Shown here: positions 51,588 through 60,184 of the stretch, in pieces
How positions within the stretch are numbered: the stretch's first letter is position 1
Layout of the letters: every line of letters starts with the position of its first letter
Source of the DNA: Zymomonas mobilis
GTDB lineage: Bacteria; Pseudomonadota; Alphaproteobacteria; Sphingomonadales; Sphingomonadaceae
Reading direction: 5' to 3'
DNA length: 64,000 nucleotides
NCBI RefSeq assembly: GCF_006715975.1
Contig: NZ_VFOF01000001.1
Location: 444,001-508,000, forward strand
Notes under the pieces: model-generated
Databases searched by the model: none
What the model was told of the DNA's origin: nothing
Seen by the model: the letters and a program-made list of their open reading frames with translations, nothing else
Position numbers and translations under genes: made by a program

Positions 51588-52211
51588 ATGACGCAATCTT
51601 TGAGCCAACAGAATATTGAGCAAAAGCTGGATGAATGGGCAATAATCAATCCTTTGATAAAGGATGCATTACATCAATACGGCTATCCACATTATAAAGC
51701 TGTTGAAAAAGGGATCGCTAGCCTTGCCCGCACTATTATTGGGCAACAACTTCATACCAAAGTTGCTGACCAAATATGGCAGAGAGTTTCCGAATGTTTG
51801 GGTGAAGTCAGTGCGGATGCCTTTTTATCTGTTGATGAAGAAGATTTAAGGCAATGTGGTTTATCACCGGCCAAGATTAATTATTTGAAGGATTTGGCAA
51901 AGCGGTCTGCGACTGATCTTGATCTATCGCTTTTGCCTCAAAATGATGGGGAAGCGATTGATTTATTGATGTCGGTGCATGGTATCGGTCGTTGGACAGC
52001 TGAAAATTATCTGATTTTTGCAGAAAGGCGTTCTGATATTTGGCCTGCTGCTGATTTGGGTATTCGTATTGCCGTTGGATGTTTTTATAAAATACCAGAG
52101 AGACCTGATGTTAAAAAATCTCGCGAATTAGGAAATGATTTTTGCCCATACAGAAGTGTGATGGCGTTATTTTTATGGCATCAATATACAAATAAAAACT
52201 ATTTTGAGTGA
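51588..52211 (+). CDS. DNA-3-methyladenine glycosylase II-like (HhH-GPD)
   Basis: A 207-residue HhH-GPD glycosylase. The helix-hairpin-helix SVHGIGRWTAENYLIF and the following WPAADLGIRIAV with the catalytic aspartate match AlkA-type enzymes, which excise alkylated bases. No C-terminal [4Fe-4S] cysteine cluster is seen, excluding MutY/Nth. The N-terminal AlkA domain is absent; this is the compact bacterial form. The prophage terminase gene begins about 100 bases after its stop. Confidence 0.88.
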   Translation: MTQSLSQQNIEQKLDEWAIINPLIKDALHQYGYPHYKAVEKGIASLARTIIGQQLHTKVADQIWQRVSECLGEVSADAFLSVDEEDLRQCGLSPAKINYLKDLAKRSATDLDLSLLPQNDGEAIDLLMSVHGIGRWTAENYLIFAERRSDIWPAADLGIRIAVGCFYKIPERPDVKKSRELGNDFCPYRSVMALFLWHQYTNKNYFE

Positions 52212-52282
52212 GTTGGCCGTTTATTGATTTTAGACGCTTCTGTTTTTATTTTTAACCGCATTCTTGCCTACTCCCTGTTGTT

Positions 52283-52308
52283 GTAAATTCTGAATTAATA
52301 GAATTTAC
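52283..52308 (+). promoter_or_regulatory. Perfect inverted repeat immediately before the small terminase start
   Basis: GTAAATTCT and AGAATTTAC are perfect complements separated by eight bases, ending one base before the ATG and occupying the position where a ribosome site should be. An operator or an RNA hairpin that hides the start are both possible. Confidence 0.5.
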
Positions 52309-52815
52309 ATGACTGCTTCTTCTACTTTTAAAATTGAATATATCACACAAGCCCATAGTCTTGCCAAATTAGGCGCGACTAATCGTGATCTTGCCGATTT
52401 TTTTGATGTAAGCGAACGCACGATTAACCGTTGGGTTTTGAAATATCCTGAATTCGCGCAGGCGGTCAGGGTGGGCAAAACAGCAGCGGATAATCGGGTG
52501 GAAGCCTCCCTTTATAAAAGAGCGGTAGGCTACAGCTATGACTGCCAAAAAGTGGTCATGGTTTCTGGTAAGCCCGAGGTGGTAGAATTTGTCGAGCATC
52601 TCCCCCCTGATATTACAGCCTGTAGTTTTTGGCTGCGCAATCGGCGGCCGAAACAATGGAATGAAAAACAGACGTCAGAAATAACGGGTCAAAATGGGGG
52701 ACCCATTTTGGCGCGGATAGAGCGGGTTATTGTTGAAGAAAATAATATTTCTTCTGATAGAAATAAGCCGCCTTTTGATGATGACGAAAGTCTTGTCCAT
52801 GCGGAAAAAATATAA
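52309..52815 (+). CDS. Phage terminase small subunit-like protein
   Basis: A 168-residue protein with a helix-turn-helix near residues 20-50 (LAKLGATNRDLADFFDVSERTINRWVLKYPEFAQAVRVGK) as in DNA-packaging small subunits that recognise the phage genome. The ITACSFWLRNRRPKQWNEKQ segment is typical of these proteins in podovirus-like phages. It overlaps the large subunit start by one base. No Shine-Dalgarno is visible. Confidence 0.8.
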   Translation: MTASSTFKIEYITQAHSLAKLGATNRDLADFFDVSERTINRWVLKYPEFAQAVRVGKTAADNRVEASLYKRAVGYSYDCQKVVMVSGKPEVVEFVEHLPPDITACSFWLRNRRPKQWNEKQTSEITGQNGGPILARIERVIVEENNISSDRNKPPFDDDESLVHAEKI

Positions 52816-54101
52816 TGTCTTTTCCGGCATTAAGGATTCCGACGGCCAAGATATTCCAGCCTTTATTGAAACCGGCACGATACAAAGGTGCCTATGGTAG
52901 AAGAGGTTCGGGAAAGTCTCATTTTTTTGCAGAAATGCTGGTTGAAGATTGTCTTCGGATATCGGGATTGCGGGCTGTCTGTATTCGGGAAGTGCAAAAA
53001 TCCCTGAAAGATTCCGCTAAAAGGCTGATCGAAACCAAGCTTTCAGCTTATAATCTCGGCAGTAATGTCGGTTTTAAAGTTTTTCGTGATCATATTCGAA
53101 CGCCCGGGAATGGGGTGATTATTTTTCAGGGTATGCAAGATCATACCGCTGAAAGCATCAAGTCTTTGGAAGGCTTTTCACGAGCCTGGGTTGAAGAAGC
53201 GCAAACCTTGTCGCAACGCTCTTTAGAGCTGTTAAGGCCGACAATTAGAACCATCGATTCCGAATTATGGTTTTCATGGAATCCTCGTTTCAAAACTGAT
53301 CCTGTTGATCGGATGTTCCGTGGTGAAACACCACCAACAGGTGCGGTTGTAGTGAAGGCGAATTGGGAAAATAACCCATGGTTTCCCTCGCCACTAGATC
53401 AGGAAAGACGAGATTGTCTGGCGCAAGATCCCGACAAATACCGCCATATTTGGGAAGAGGGTTATGCAGAAATAACCGAAGGGGCGTATTATGCGCAGGC
53501 ATTGGCGAAAGCGCGTTCTGAAAGGCGGATAGGCGTGATTGCCGCTGACCCTTTAATGACGTTGCGTGCTGTCTGGGATATCGGCGGCACAGGTGCGAAA
53601 GCCGATGCGACGGCGATCTGGATTGTCCAATATGTTGGGCGCGAAATTCGTTTTTTGGATCACTATGAAGCGCAAGGTCAGCCTTTGTCAGCGCATCTCC
53701 ATTGGTTGCGTTCTCATGAATATGGGGGCGCGTTGTGTATCTTGCCTCATGACGGGGCGCAGCATGATAAAATTGCAGCGACAACCTATGAAGGTGCGTT
53801 GCGAGAAGCCGGATTTTCGGTGCGGGTTATTCCCAACCAAGGCAAAGGGGCGGCGATGCAGCGGATAGAAGCCGCGCGCCGGTTATTTCCCCAGATGTGG
53901 TTTGATGAAAACCGTTGTCGCGGCGGTTTAGAAGCCTTGGGATGGTATCACGAAAAACGCGATGAAATACGGGGCATAGGGCTAGGTCCAGAGCATGATT
54001 GGTCGAGCCATTCTGCCGATGCGTTTGGTTTGGCAGCCATTGCTTGGGAACCGCCCGTTACCAGCCGAAAAATCACCTATAGTAATAAAGGAATATTCTA
54101 A
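52815..54101 (+). CDS. Phage terminase large subunit
   Basis: A 428-residue packaging motor of the PBSX-type large terminase family. The ATPase half has Walker A GRRGSGKSHFFAEML (about residues 30-44) and a Walker B region AWVEEAQTLS. The RNase H-like nuclease half has AVWDIGGTGAKADATAIW and SSHSADAFG with the metal-binding aspartates. It cuts concatemeric DNA and pumps it into the prohead. It overlaps the small subunit stop. Confidence 0.92.
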   Translation: MSFPALRIPTAKIFQPLLKPARYKGAYGRRGSGKSHFFAEMLVEDCLRISGLRAVCIREVQKSLKDSAKRLIETKLSAYNLGSNVGFKVFRDHIRTPGNGVIIFQGMQDHTAESIKSLEGFSRAWVEEAQTLSQRSLELLRPTIRTIDSELWFSWNPRFKTDPVDRMFRGETPPTGAVVVKANWENNPWFPSPLDQERRDCLAQDPDKYRHIWEEGYAEITEGAYYAQALAKARSERRIGVIAADPLMTLRAVWDIGGTGAKADATAIWIVQYVGREIRFLDHYEAQGQPLSAHLHWLRSHEYGGALCILPHDGAQHDKIAATTYEGALREAGFSVRVIPNQGKGAAMQRIEAARRLFPQMWFDENRCRGGLEALGWYHEKRDEIRGIGLGPEHDWSSHSADAFGLAAIAWEPPVTSRKITYSNKGIF

Positions 54102-54143
54102 TGAAGCGGGCTGAATATGTCATTTCTGCCCAAGAGGGGCGCT

Positions 54144-56348
54144 ATGACTTTCGAAAATGAGGATGTGGAGCATTTAAAGAGCGAGAAAAAACAGAAGGCT
54201 TCTTCGCGGATATCGTTTTTATCCAATAGTGCATTATTAGCCGTTCTACAGGAAAAGGCCGATCATGCTGAAAGCTGGCATAATAGCTTGCTGGCCGAAG
54301 ATCAGGCTAATGCCATAGATTTTTATGAGGCGCGTCCCTTTGGCGATGAAGAAGAGGGACGAAGTCAAGTTGTCAGTCCTGATGTCGCCGAAGTCGTCGA
54401 TTATATGACGATCAGTCTGTTACGGACAATTGTATCCGGTGATCGGGTCGTTGAATTTGAGCCTGTGGCCGAAGATCAAGCGCAAGATGCCGATGATGCG
54501 ACCGAAGCGGTCAGCTATGCTTTTATGCATGGTCAAGATGGCTATAAAATTTTGCATGACTGGATACAGTCCGGATTAATTGAAAAAATAGGCATTATCA
54601 AAACAGCGATCTTGTCTGAAAGGCGGGCAACGATCCGCCATATTCATTTAGAAGAAGATGCCTTGGCGGCTTTGTTAATGGAAGCCGAAGGCAATCCAGA
54701 TATACAGATATCGGTCGCCGATAGTGAAAATGAGGCCAATGGCTATGATGTGACCATTACCCGCTATTGTCAGCAAAAACGCTATATTGATATGCCGATA
54801 CCATCCGAAGAGTATCGCTTTTCGGCAAGAACCCGTCATGAAGACGAAGCCGATTATCAGGCACATGTCAGTTATAAAACGCTGTCTGATTTGGTTGCGA
54901 TGGGATTTGATCGCGATGTAGTCGAAAGTTTACCGACTGATTACAGTGTTTCTTATGCGGATGGTCGTGTCGATGCCCGATGGCGGGATGAAACATTGCT
55001 ATCAGGAAGTAATCCAAACCGCGAAGTGCTGTTATATGAAGAATATGTCCGCATAGATCGCGATGGTGATGGCATCGCCGAATTATTACAGATTTTTCGG
55101 GTAAAAGAGGTTCTGCTTTCGATTGAAGAAGTGGATGAAGCGCCTTTTGTCGTATGGACACCTTTTCCGCGTGCCCATCGGATGGTCGGGAATTCTCTGG
55201 CTGAAAAAGTGATGGATATCCAGCGGGTCAAATCGGTTTTGATGCGTCAGGCGTTAGATGGTGTTTATCAAACCAATGCCCCGCGCATGGCGGTGAATGT
55301 TGATGGTTTGACCGAAGATACTTTCGATGATCTGTTGACGATACGGCCGGGGGCTATTGTTCGTTATCGAGGTGGCATTCCGCCAACGCCTTTAAATGCC
55401 GGTTTTGATATCCAAAAATCTTTGGGCATGATGGAATATATGCAGTCGGCTCAGGAAAGCCGGACAGGTATTACCCGTCTTAACCAAGGATTGGATGCCG
55501 ATAGCCTAAACAAAACCGCAACTGGGCAAGCGTTGCTTCAGGCGCAAGGGCAGCAAATGGAAGAATATGTTGCCCGTAATTTTGCGCAAAGTCTGGGACG
55601 GTTATTTCAGAAAAAATTATGGTTGATGATTGCATCAGGCGATCCGGTCGCCATCAAAGTTGAGGGGCTATACCGGACGGTTGATCCGGCCTTGTGGTCG
55701 CCGGATATGCGTGTTCGGATTACGGTTGGGCTAGGTTCGGGGCGCAAAGATCAACGGCTCGCTTATCGTCAGCAGCTTTTATCTATTCAGCAGCAAGCCT
55801 TGCCGGTCGGTTTAACGGGATCAAAGGAAGTTTATAACAATATCGCAGCAATGATCCGAGATTGTGGTTTGGGTAATCCGACTGATTATCTTATTGATCC
55901 TGATACTGCGTCATCTTCTAATTCTATTGAAAATGGTCAGGATATTCATCCGATTTCGATGCAAAATTCTGCTGGTGGTGTAGGAAAGAATCTCGATGAT
56001 ACAGAATTGAAAGCAAGGCAAGATACTAGTCTGGCTATGCAGAAAGCGGTGGCTGATCAAGAACGAAATATGGCCGAGTTCGCTTTAAAAAAACAGGAAG
56101 CTGAAGCCAAGCTGGCGATGCAACAAGAAGAGCATGAACAACGTTTGTCCTTGGTGAAAGCCAAAGCTGCCGAAGATGCCGCACTGGCTCGACAGCGGTC
56201 TGATTTTGAAGCGTCATTGGCCAAAGAAACGGCTGATCGCAATTATCAAATTGCCTTAAAATTGGCAGAGAAAGGTAAGTCGGTTTCCGCCAACAAAAAA
56301 ACGCCGCAGGTGCCACAAGATAAAGCAGGGGGTGCATTAGATAGATAA
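54144..56348 (+). CDS. Phage portal protein
   Basis: The best start is ATG 54144, preceded by AGAGGGG; the frame opens at 54117. About 734 residues. Middle sequences such as RVKSVLMRQALDGVYQTNAPRMAVN and the C-terminal helical region match the P22/T7-like podovirus portal family, which forms the twelve-subunit DNA channel. The last 120 residues are a charged coiled coil (AMQKAVADQERNMAEFALKKQEAEAKL in parts) that may form an internal barrel. The stop abuts the next ATG. Confidence 0.85.
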   Translation: MTFENEDVEHLKSEKKQKASSRISFLSNSALLAVLQEKADHAESWHNSLLAEDQANAIDFYEARPFGDEEEGRSQVVSPDVAEVVDYMTISLLRTIVSGDRVVEFEPVAEDQAQDADDATEAVSYAFMHGQDGYKILHDWIQSGLIEKIGIIKTAILSERRATIRHIHLEEDALAALLMEAEGNPDIQISVADSENEANGYDVTITRYCQQKRYIDMPIPSEEYRFSARTRHEDEADYQAHVSYKTLSDLVAMGFDRDVVESLPTDYSVSYADGRVDARWRDETLLSGSNPNREVLLYEEYVRIDRDGDGIAELLQIFRVKEVLLSIEEVDEAPFVVWTPFPRAHRMVGNSLAEKVMDIQRVKSVLMRQALDGVYQTNAPRMAVNVDGLTEDTFDDLLTIRPGAIVRYRGGIPPTPLNAGFDIQKSLGMMEYMQSAQESRTGITRLNQGLDADSLNKTATGQALLQAQGQQMEEYVARNFAQSLGRLFQKKLWLMIASGDPVAIKVEGLYRTVDPALWSPDMRVRITVGLGSGRKDQRLAYRQQLLSIQQQALPVGLTGSKEVYNNIAAMIRDCGLGNPTDYLIDPDTASSSNSIENGQDIHPISMQNSAGGVGKNLDDTELKARQDTSLAMQKAVADQERNMAEFALKKQEAEAKLAMQQEEHEQRLSLVKAKAAEDAALARQRSDFEASLAKETADRNYQIALKLAEKGKSVSANKKTPQVPQDKAGGALDR

Positions 56349-56647
56349 TGGAGCAAGACCCAATTTTACGGTCGAAACGTTGGAAACAATTTTATGAAGA
56401 AAAAGGGGGATTAAAAGCGATTTTGCAAGAAATCGGCACCCGTTATATTCAACGTATGTCCGAGATTGCACCATGGGAAGCTGAGGCTGAGCGGAAATTA
56501 TTACGTTTAGCGATGGCGAACCGCATTGTGGGGCAAATTGATAATTTAATTCAGGTTATTATTGCAGACGGGCAATTGGCAGATCAGGCCAAAGAACATG
56601 CCCGCAAGATTGAGAATTTACCCGAGCGAAAACGTCGCTGGCTATAG
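56348..56647 (+). CDS. Small phage protein between portal and scaffold
   Basis: A 99-residue mostly helical protein, function not recognised. It starts with ATG overlapping the portal stop (ATAATGG), so it is translated with the portal gene. The C-terminus is basic (HARKIENLPERKRRWL). Similar small genes are common at this place in podovirus-like modules. Confidence 0.65.
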   Translation: MEQDPILRSKRWKQFYEEKGGLKAILQEIGTRYIQRMSEIAPWEAEAERKLLRLAMANRIVGQIDNLIQVIIADGQLADQAKEHARKIENLPERKRRWL

Positions 56648-56686
56648 ATCAGCCTTTAACGGTCTAATCCTATTTAATTGAAATAT

Positions 56687-56748
56687 AACCGGTCGGGTGG
56701 CGAATATTCCGTCATCAGAATGCCTTTGCTCGCCCCGACTAGCCGGTT
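56687..56748 (+). promoter_or_regulatory. Structured RNA-like element before the scaffold gene
   Basis: An outer stem AACCGG/CCGGTT (56687-56692 with 56743-56748), a bulge, and an inner nine-pair stem (56693-56703 with 56730-56738, two-base bulge) enclose a small ATTC/GAAT hairpin. GC-rich pairing with no T-run suggests a cis-regulatory or processed RNA rather than a terminator. Confidence 0.5.
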
Positions 56749-56769
56749 AGAAATTCGGGAATATTTATA

Positions 56770-57624
56770 ATGAGACATATGAAAGGCGCGGCTTTGAAAA
56801 GACCCCGTGGGTCAATTCAGGACGCAGCCGAGGCATTACAGGCCAATTTTTCGCCTGATCAAGAAGATCAGATGACGGGTAGCGATGTTGGCGCATCGCC
56901 TGATGACCCAATAACGGCCAATCAAGATACCGATGCCAGTGCATCAGTGACAGCAGGCGATGCGCAAGCGAATAGCGGTCAGCCGGATATGGGGGCGATG
57001 TGGCAGGAGCATTATAGAGCGCTTCATTATCATTATGCCGATCAGCTTGCCAAATACGCCGCCGCGATCATGCCCAAAAAGCCTGATCCGCAGTTATTGG
57101 TAACCGATCCCGCCAGCTATGCCGCGCAATTAGCTAGTTATGAGGATTTGACGGCCGAGCGTGATCAGATCGTGCAGGAAGTTATCCAAATTTCGAGCCA
57201 GAATGAGGCCGCCGAGTTGGAAGCCCGAAAGGCATGGGCGCAGGCCGAGCATCAGCGTTTGTTATCGGTTTTTCCAGAATGGGGAGACGATAATCAGCGA
57301 CCGGATATTTTGGCCGCCTTTGAGGAAACGGGTCGTCATCTCGGTTATCCTGATCATGCTTTGGCGCAGGCCGATTCTACCGATATTTTGGCTTTGAAAA
57401 AGGCGCATGAATGGCGAAAGAAATCTGCCCAGTGGGACGCTTTGCAACAGGGTAAAACCGCCGCCATAAAAGCGGCAAAAACATCACGAAAAAGCGCTGT
57501 TCCAGGAACGTCCCAACCGCATGGTGCTGCCAAAAGTCGAAAGCTGAATGAGTCATTAGGGCAGCTACGTCAAACCGGTGATGTCCGATCGGCGGCGGCG
57601 GCGATGAACGCCCTTTTTAGATAA
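56770..57624 (+). CDS. Phage scaffolding-like protein
   Basis: A 284-residue acidic, low-complexity N-terminal region (about 1-75) followed by helices rich in Ala, Gln and Glu and a basic C-terminus. No catalytic motifs are visible. Its place directly before the capsid gene, its predicted coiled-coil character and its length fit a scaffolding protein that guides prohead assembly and then leaves. This is a position-based assignment. In-frame ATG 56779 (M4) is an alternative start. Confidence 0.65.
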   Translation: MRHMKGAALKRPRGSIQDAAEALQANFSPDQEDQMTGSDVGASPDDPITANQDTDASASVTAGDAQANSGQPDMGAMWQEHYRALHYHYADQLAKYAAAIMPKKPDPQLLVTDPASYAAQLASYEDLTAERDQIVQEVIQISSQNEAAELEARKAWAQAEHQRLLSVFPEWGDDNQRPDILAAFEETGRHLGYPDHALAQADSTDILALKKAHEWRKKSAQWDALQQGKTAAIKAAKTSRKSAVPGTSQPHGAAKSRKLNESLGQLRQTGDVRSAAAAMNALFR

Positions 57625-57650
57625 TTTATACCAAGGAATATTTTTTAATT

Positions 57651-59040
57651 ATGTCTGTTGCCTCTAATACCGTCCAAACCTACTCACGCGTCGGTATCCG
57701 TGAAGATCTTTCCGATATTATTTATAATATCAGCCCGACTGGATTCTTGGTCCGTTAATGTAGTTTCTTATCAATTATTGAAAATTGCATTAAATGAAAA
57801 GGCGGTGAATTCGGGGAACGTCCAACCGTAAGAAACGAGGATAATCCCGAGCCAAGCTTGAGATGAAAATTTCTTGAAGGTGTAACGACTAACAGCCGAG
57901 TCTACGGATAGAAAAGCAATAAAACTGATATCGTTATTTCCGAAAAAGAGGCGGGTATGACTCTTTTCATTTTCACGAAAAATGCCGGAAATATCTTTAG
58001 AAAAATGCATCTCTTAAACGCATTTCAGTCTGTTTTTCTATCTATGACAGTAAATGCTGACACGAGCGCCGCCCGCGAAAGCGATGATATAGTCTGAGCC
58101 TTGCAGGAATGTAAGGAAGCAAGGGATAAAGAGCCTTTGCGGTAACAATCTGGAAACACCTTTTGTAACGGCTATCGGTCAAACGACCGCCAAAAATACC
58201 TATACTGAATGGCAGACTGATAATCTGGCCAGTGCCAACGCCCAGAATAAGCAGGTTGAAGGGGCTGATCTTGCCAATGAAAGCCGTCAACCGACGGTGC
58301 GGGTTGGCAACTATACCCAAATCATGACCAAAGTAGTCGGCACATCAACCACTGATCGTGCTGTGCATAATGCTGGCCGTGGGGATGAACATGCTTATCA
58401 ACTGGCACGAGCTGGTCAGGAATTAAAACGCGATATCGAAGCCCGCTTTACCGGAAATTTTGCCGCGATCCCTGGCGATGGTGCCGTTGTCGCAAGAGAA
58501 ACCGCCGGTGCTTTGGCATGGCTGCGCAGTAATGCGCATCGTGGCGACGGCGGCATTAATCCTGTTATGTCTGGCGGTGACAATGGCAGCGGTTATCCCA
58601 CGGTTGCGGCTACGGCTGGTAAGGCACGGCTTTATACCGAAGATTTATTAAAAGAGGTCTTGGGCGATATCTGGGTCAGTGGTGGTCAGCCGAATATGGT
58701 GATTACCTCTTTGAAATTGAAACAGACTGCGGCGGCTTTTCCCGGTCTGGCTGCTAATCGGCGCGATACAGGTGACCAGAAAGCGCGCATTATTGCCGGT
58801 GCTGATATCTATGTTTCCGATGTCGGTGAAGTGCAGTTCGTGCCTGACCGTTTTTGTGACAATAGCAGCGCTTTGGTGATTGATCCCGAATATTGGTCGG
58901 TTGCGACATTAGACCCCATTCAGAAGCGATCTTTGGCAACGACAGGTCTTGCCGATCGGGATGCCCTTTACACTGAAATCGCCTTGCGGTGCCACAATGA
59001 AGCCGCATCCGGTGTTCTGGCAGATTTAAGCGCTGCCTGA
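57651..59040 (+). CDS. Major capsid protein (SU10/DUF5309-type), interrupted by a group I intron
   Basis: Exon 1 is 57651-57740 (30 codons, ATG after CCAAGGAATATT) and ends ...YNISPT. Exon 2 is 58153-59040 (295 codons plus stop) and begins ETPFVTAIGQTTAKNTYTEWQTDNLA. The joined protein has 325 residues, the size of SU10-like major capsid proteins, and the junction ISPT-ETPF restores a conserved N-terminal stretch (VGIREDLSDIIYNISPTETPF in family members, recalled). Exon 1 is exactly 90 bases and exon 2 starts on a codon boundary. If unspliced, translation stops after five intron codons (TAA at 57756). The rest is an HK97-like coat fold with a Gly-rich interior. Confidence 0.88.
57741..58152 (+). 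ncRNA. Group I self-splicing intron, no endonuclease
   Basis: A 412-base insertion within the capsid gene. P1: the last exon bases CCGACU pair with intron GGUCCG (one mismatch), placing the required U.G wobble at the 5' splice site; the intron's UUC can pair with GAA of exon 2 as P10. P4: TCGGG with CCCGA (from AATCCCGAGCC). P7: GACTA (57887-57891) with TAGTC (58090-58094), the guanosine-binding helix. P3: CGGT with GCCG. P9: CCTT...AAGG near 58099-58116. P8 is long, with GCGGG/CCCGC closing about 120 extra bases (about 57951-58076). The last base is G, as required. No open reading frame for a homing enzyme. Confidence 0.9.
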
Positions 59041-59100
59041 TTTTCGTGATCGGGAAGGTGCCTTTTTAGAAGCATCTTCCCGTAGAAATCCGGAAAGGAA

Positions 59101-59193
59101 ATGATGATGCCTTTTTTTCTGAATGGGTCACTGTTTCGAGAAAACAGACAGGCGAATATCGCGTTGTTTCTGGGAGGGCGGGATGACGGTTGA
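59101..59193 (+). CDS. Tiny phage open frame (30 residues)
   Basis: ATGATGATG at 59101 directly follows AAAGGAA, a good ribosome site. The product would be 30 residues (MMMPFFLNGSLFREN...). It overlaps the next gene's start by eleven bases, so it could act mainly as a leader for it. Confidence 0.35.
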   Translation: MMMPFFLNGSLFRENRQANIALFLGGRDDG

Positions 59194-59509
59194 ACGTTTG
59201 CTATCCTGCAATCCTGTAACGGGAATGAAAAGTTGGTTTTCATCTTCGGATGATAATCAGGGGAGCTGGCATATTCGTTATGAACAGGATTGTTCAGCGG
59301 CTTTGGAAGCCAATAAACGGTCACAAAATGAAGATTTCGATCGTCGATTGTATATGTGGCATGCCGCCCATGTCCCTGCCGTTATTTTGATGGAATGGCT
59401 GGTGAAATATGGCGTTCGATATTGGGATAAAAATCATGCGCCTGCGGTTCGCCGCTTACTCAACCATCCGGATTACCGCTATTTGCGCGTTAACCACTTT
59501 ATTATGTGA
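59183..59509 (+). CDS. Small phage virion-region protein
   Basis: The ATG at 59183 has a strong GGGAGGG site and gives 108 residues; the frame itself opens at 59123. The sequence MTVERLLSCNPVTGMKSWFSSSDDNQGSWHIRYEQDCSAALEANKR has no family I recognise. It sits between the capsid and the adaptor, where many podoviruses encode a small completion protein. A membrane segment is absent. Confidence 0.65.
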   Translation: MTVERLLSCNPVTGMKSWFSSSDDNQGSWHIRYEQDCSAALEANKRSQNEDFDRRLYMWHAAHVPAVILMEWLVKYGVRYWDKNHAPAVRRLLNHPDYRYLRVNHFIM

Positions 59510-59518
59510 GCATGGCCG

Positions 59519-60184
59519 ATGGCTCTTTTTATTGATGCCCAAAATTTGGACAGTCTCACCCGTTATGATGGTTTATTAAAGGCGATTGCTTTGTGGCTGG
59601 AACGGGATGATCTGGCCGATCAAATGCCTTATTTTATTCAACTGGCCGAAGCCCGTTTTAGGCGGTTACTGGTTAACCCTGAGCTAGAAACTGAAATATC
59701 AATAGCATCCGATGGTTCGGTGCCATTGCCAGAGGATTTTGACGCATTGCGTCTCCTTTATCTGTCGGGCGGAAATAAAAATCAGGGATTTTTGCAGGTT
59801 TCGCCTGAGCTTTTTCAACGTTGTAAAAATGAAGAAAAAGATCGGCGTGTTTTTACCATTATTGCCGGGCAGTTATGGATATCCCCAGCGCCTGAAAAAG
59901 AGGTTTCTTTTTCGTTAGTCTATCGAGCGTCACTGCCAGCGTTATCTTTGAATCGGCAGAGTAATTGGTTGTTGGCAGCGCATCCCGATATTTATCTATT
60001 TGGATCTTTGTTACAGGCCGAATTTTTCGGATGGAATGACAACCGTTTGCCCGTGATTAAGGCCGCTTTGGATGAGGCCTTGGATGAGTTGAATAAGGCA
60101 GGGTTGCGTAAGCGCTATGGTGGCAGCGCCTTGGTAGCGGCAGCGCCAGTAACCGAGGCCGTTCGAGGGGCTTACCGATGGTAA
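59519..60184 (+). CDS. Phage adaptor (tail tubular A/head-completion-like) protein
   Basis: A 221-residue protein with four helices at the N-terminus (LLKAIALWLERDDLADQMPYFIQLAEARFRRLL), a beta-rich middle and helical C-terminus, as in the SU10/P22-type adaptors that sit under the portal. Its position between capsid and nozzle genes supports that. It ends in ATGGTAA overlapping the next gene by seven bases. Confidence 0.75.
   Translation: MALFIDAQNLDSLTRYDGLLKAIALWLERDDLADQMPYFIQLAEARFRRLLVNPELETEISIASDGSVPLPEDFDALRLLYLSGGNKNQGFLQVSPELFQRCKNEEKDRRVFTIIAGQLWISPAPEKEVSFSLVYRASLPALSLNRQSNWLLAAHPDIYLFGSLLQAEFFGWNDNRLPVIKAALDEALDELNKAGLRKRYGGSALVAAAPVTEAVRGAYRW

Noticed and set aside
57771-58010. 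Minus-strand open frame within the intron, possible homing endonuclease
   Set aside because: Only 79 residues, no LAGLIDADG, GIY-YIG or HNH motif, and it is antisense to the intron core.
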